Below are positions 63,740 through 64,000 of a stretch of DNA of 64,000 bases, one piece after another. Every line of letters begins with the position of its first letter. Position 1 is the first letter of the stretch. Origin of the DNA: Actinopolymorpha alba DSM 45243 (GTDB taxonomy: Bacteria; Actinomycetota; Actinomycetes; Propionibacteriales; Actinopolymorphaceae); contig NZ_KB892812.1 of the NCBI RefSeq assembly GCF_000373925.1, positions 97,544 to 161,543 on the forward strand, given 5' to 3'. Made by a program: the position numbers and the translations under genes. The notes beneath the pieces are model-generated. The model was not told the DNA's origin and searched no databases. It was given only the letters and a program-made list of their open reading frames with translations.

Positions 63740-63965
63740 CGCCCTGTCCGACTCTTCCGTTGCCGCATTCCCGGCCCCGCGCTCCAGGTCCCGTGATCAT
63801 GTTCGTGATCGTGAAGGGTTTCGGGACGTATGGCCCTTTCTGGCTTCATGATCACGGAATGCGGACCTAGTGGTGGGCGGTGAGGCCCTACCGGATGCTG
63901 GAGGCCCTTGTTTTGTTGGGGTTTCGGGGCCGGGTCTTGTCGGTGGTCGCCGCTAGTGTTCGGGT
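63740..63965. other. Intergenic with repeat and DUF222 promoter
   Basis: No gene. Holds the second hairpin repeat and the second copy of the DUF222 upstream region, described separately. Confidence 0.5.
63804..63856. repeat. Hairpin repeat, copy 2
   Basis: CGTGATCGTGAAG (63804-63816) and CTTCATGATCACG (63844-63856), near-identical to 48437-48489, including the AAGGGTTTCGGGA and GCCCTTTCTGGC inner parts. Confidence 0.75.
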
Positions 63966-63983
63966 ATGGATTCGACCTCGGCG
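63903..63983 (+). repeat. Duplicated upstream region of DUF222-HNH genes, copy 2
   Basis: Matches 48552-48632, including the TTTCGGGGCCGGGTC block, a TAGTGT box and the start codon region. Confidence 0.7.
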
Positions 63984-64000
63984 GATGCGGGCCGGCACCC
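63966..64000 (+). CDS. Second DUF222/HNH gene, start only
   Basis: ATG at 63966 opens MDSTSADAGRH, almost the same as the start of the gene at 48615 (MDSTSANAGRH). The gene runs out of the window, so its HNH part cannot be seen. Confidence 0.65.
   Translation, partial: MDSTSADAGRH

Overview
The window is high-GC DNA with many GTG starts and many likely leaderless genes. It encodes an F420-type LLM oxidoreductase and a mycothiol-type DinB/maleylpyruvate isomerase, which together point to an actinobacterium, perhaps from the Nocardioides/Kribbella side of the phylum (genus not resolvable by eye). No rRNA, tRNA or CRISPR array was seen. The window is mostly accessory: three anti-DNA defence modules, one RiPP cluster, several exporters and a probable antibiotic-response locus.

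1-20.9 kb is a defence island. It holds the end of drmA, drmB, a convergent vsr, drmD and drmMI, i.e. a class 1 DISARM core with no drmC visible. drmMI is broken by what looks like one extra A near 9961. Translationally coupled behind it are a 2113-residue DEAD/DUF1998 helicase with a Vsr-like nuclease domain near its C-terminus and a RelE-like/UvrD fusion. An ArdC/ImmA-type metallopeptidase gene follows, then a decayed IS630 transposase end. Next comes an Mrr-type restriction enzyme on the opposite strand.

22.3-27.7 kb: a regulator/D-amino-acid-oxidase pair is divergent from a graspetide operon. That operon has a 27-aa membrane mini-protein, a 77-aa zinc-finger protein, a precursor peptide, an ATP-grasp ligase and a PIMT-like methyltransferase. 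The likely product is an ester-linked, aspartimide-bearing peptide of the fuscimiditide kind.

28.1-36.4 kb: a complete Wadjet operon (jetABCD; DUF2397/DUF2398/SMC-like/DUF2399, type II by family content), which restricts plasmids. 36.6-42.7 kb: a heterodimeric ABC exporter, a WXG100-like pair and small unknowns.

42.8-46.1 kb: an ABC-F gene preceded by a three-segment attenuator with a possible leader peptide, followed by a second, short Rho with a Gly in place of the usual Asp before the E-R-P-E-E motif. This looks like an antibiotic-sensing and protection unit.

46.2-64 kb: a secreted beta-propeller-like repeat protein, a DinB-family enzyme, a DUF222-HNH gene with a duplicated upstream region (second copy starts at 63966), an APH-fold kinase, an orphan peptide-binding lipoprotein, a deaminase/LLM oxidoreductase operon behind a perfect palindrome, a four-domain ABC exporter, a kinase-like protein and a second heterodimeric ABC exporter.
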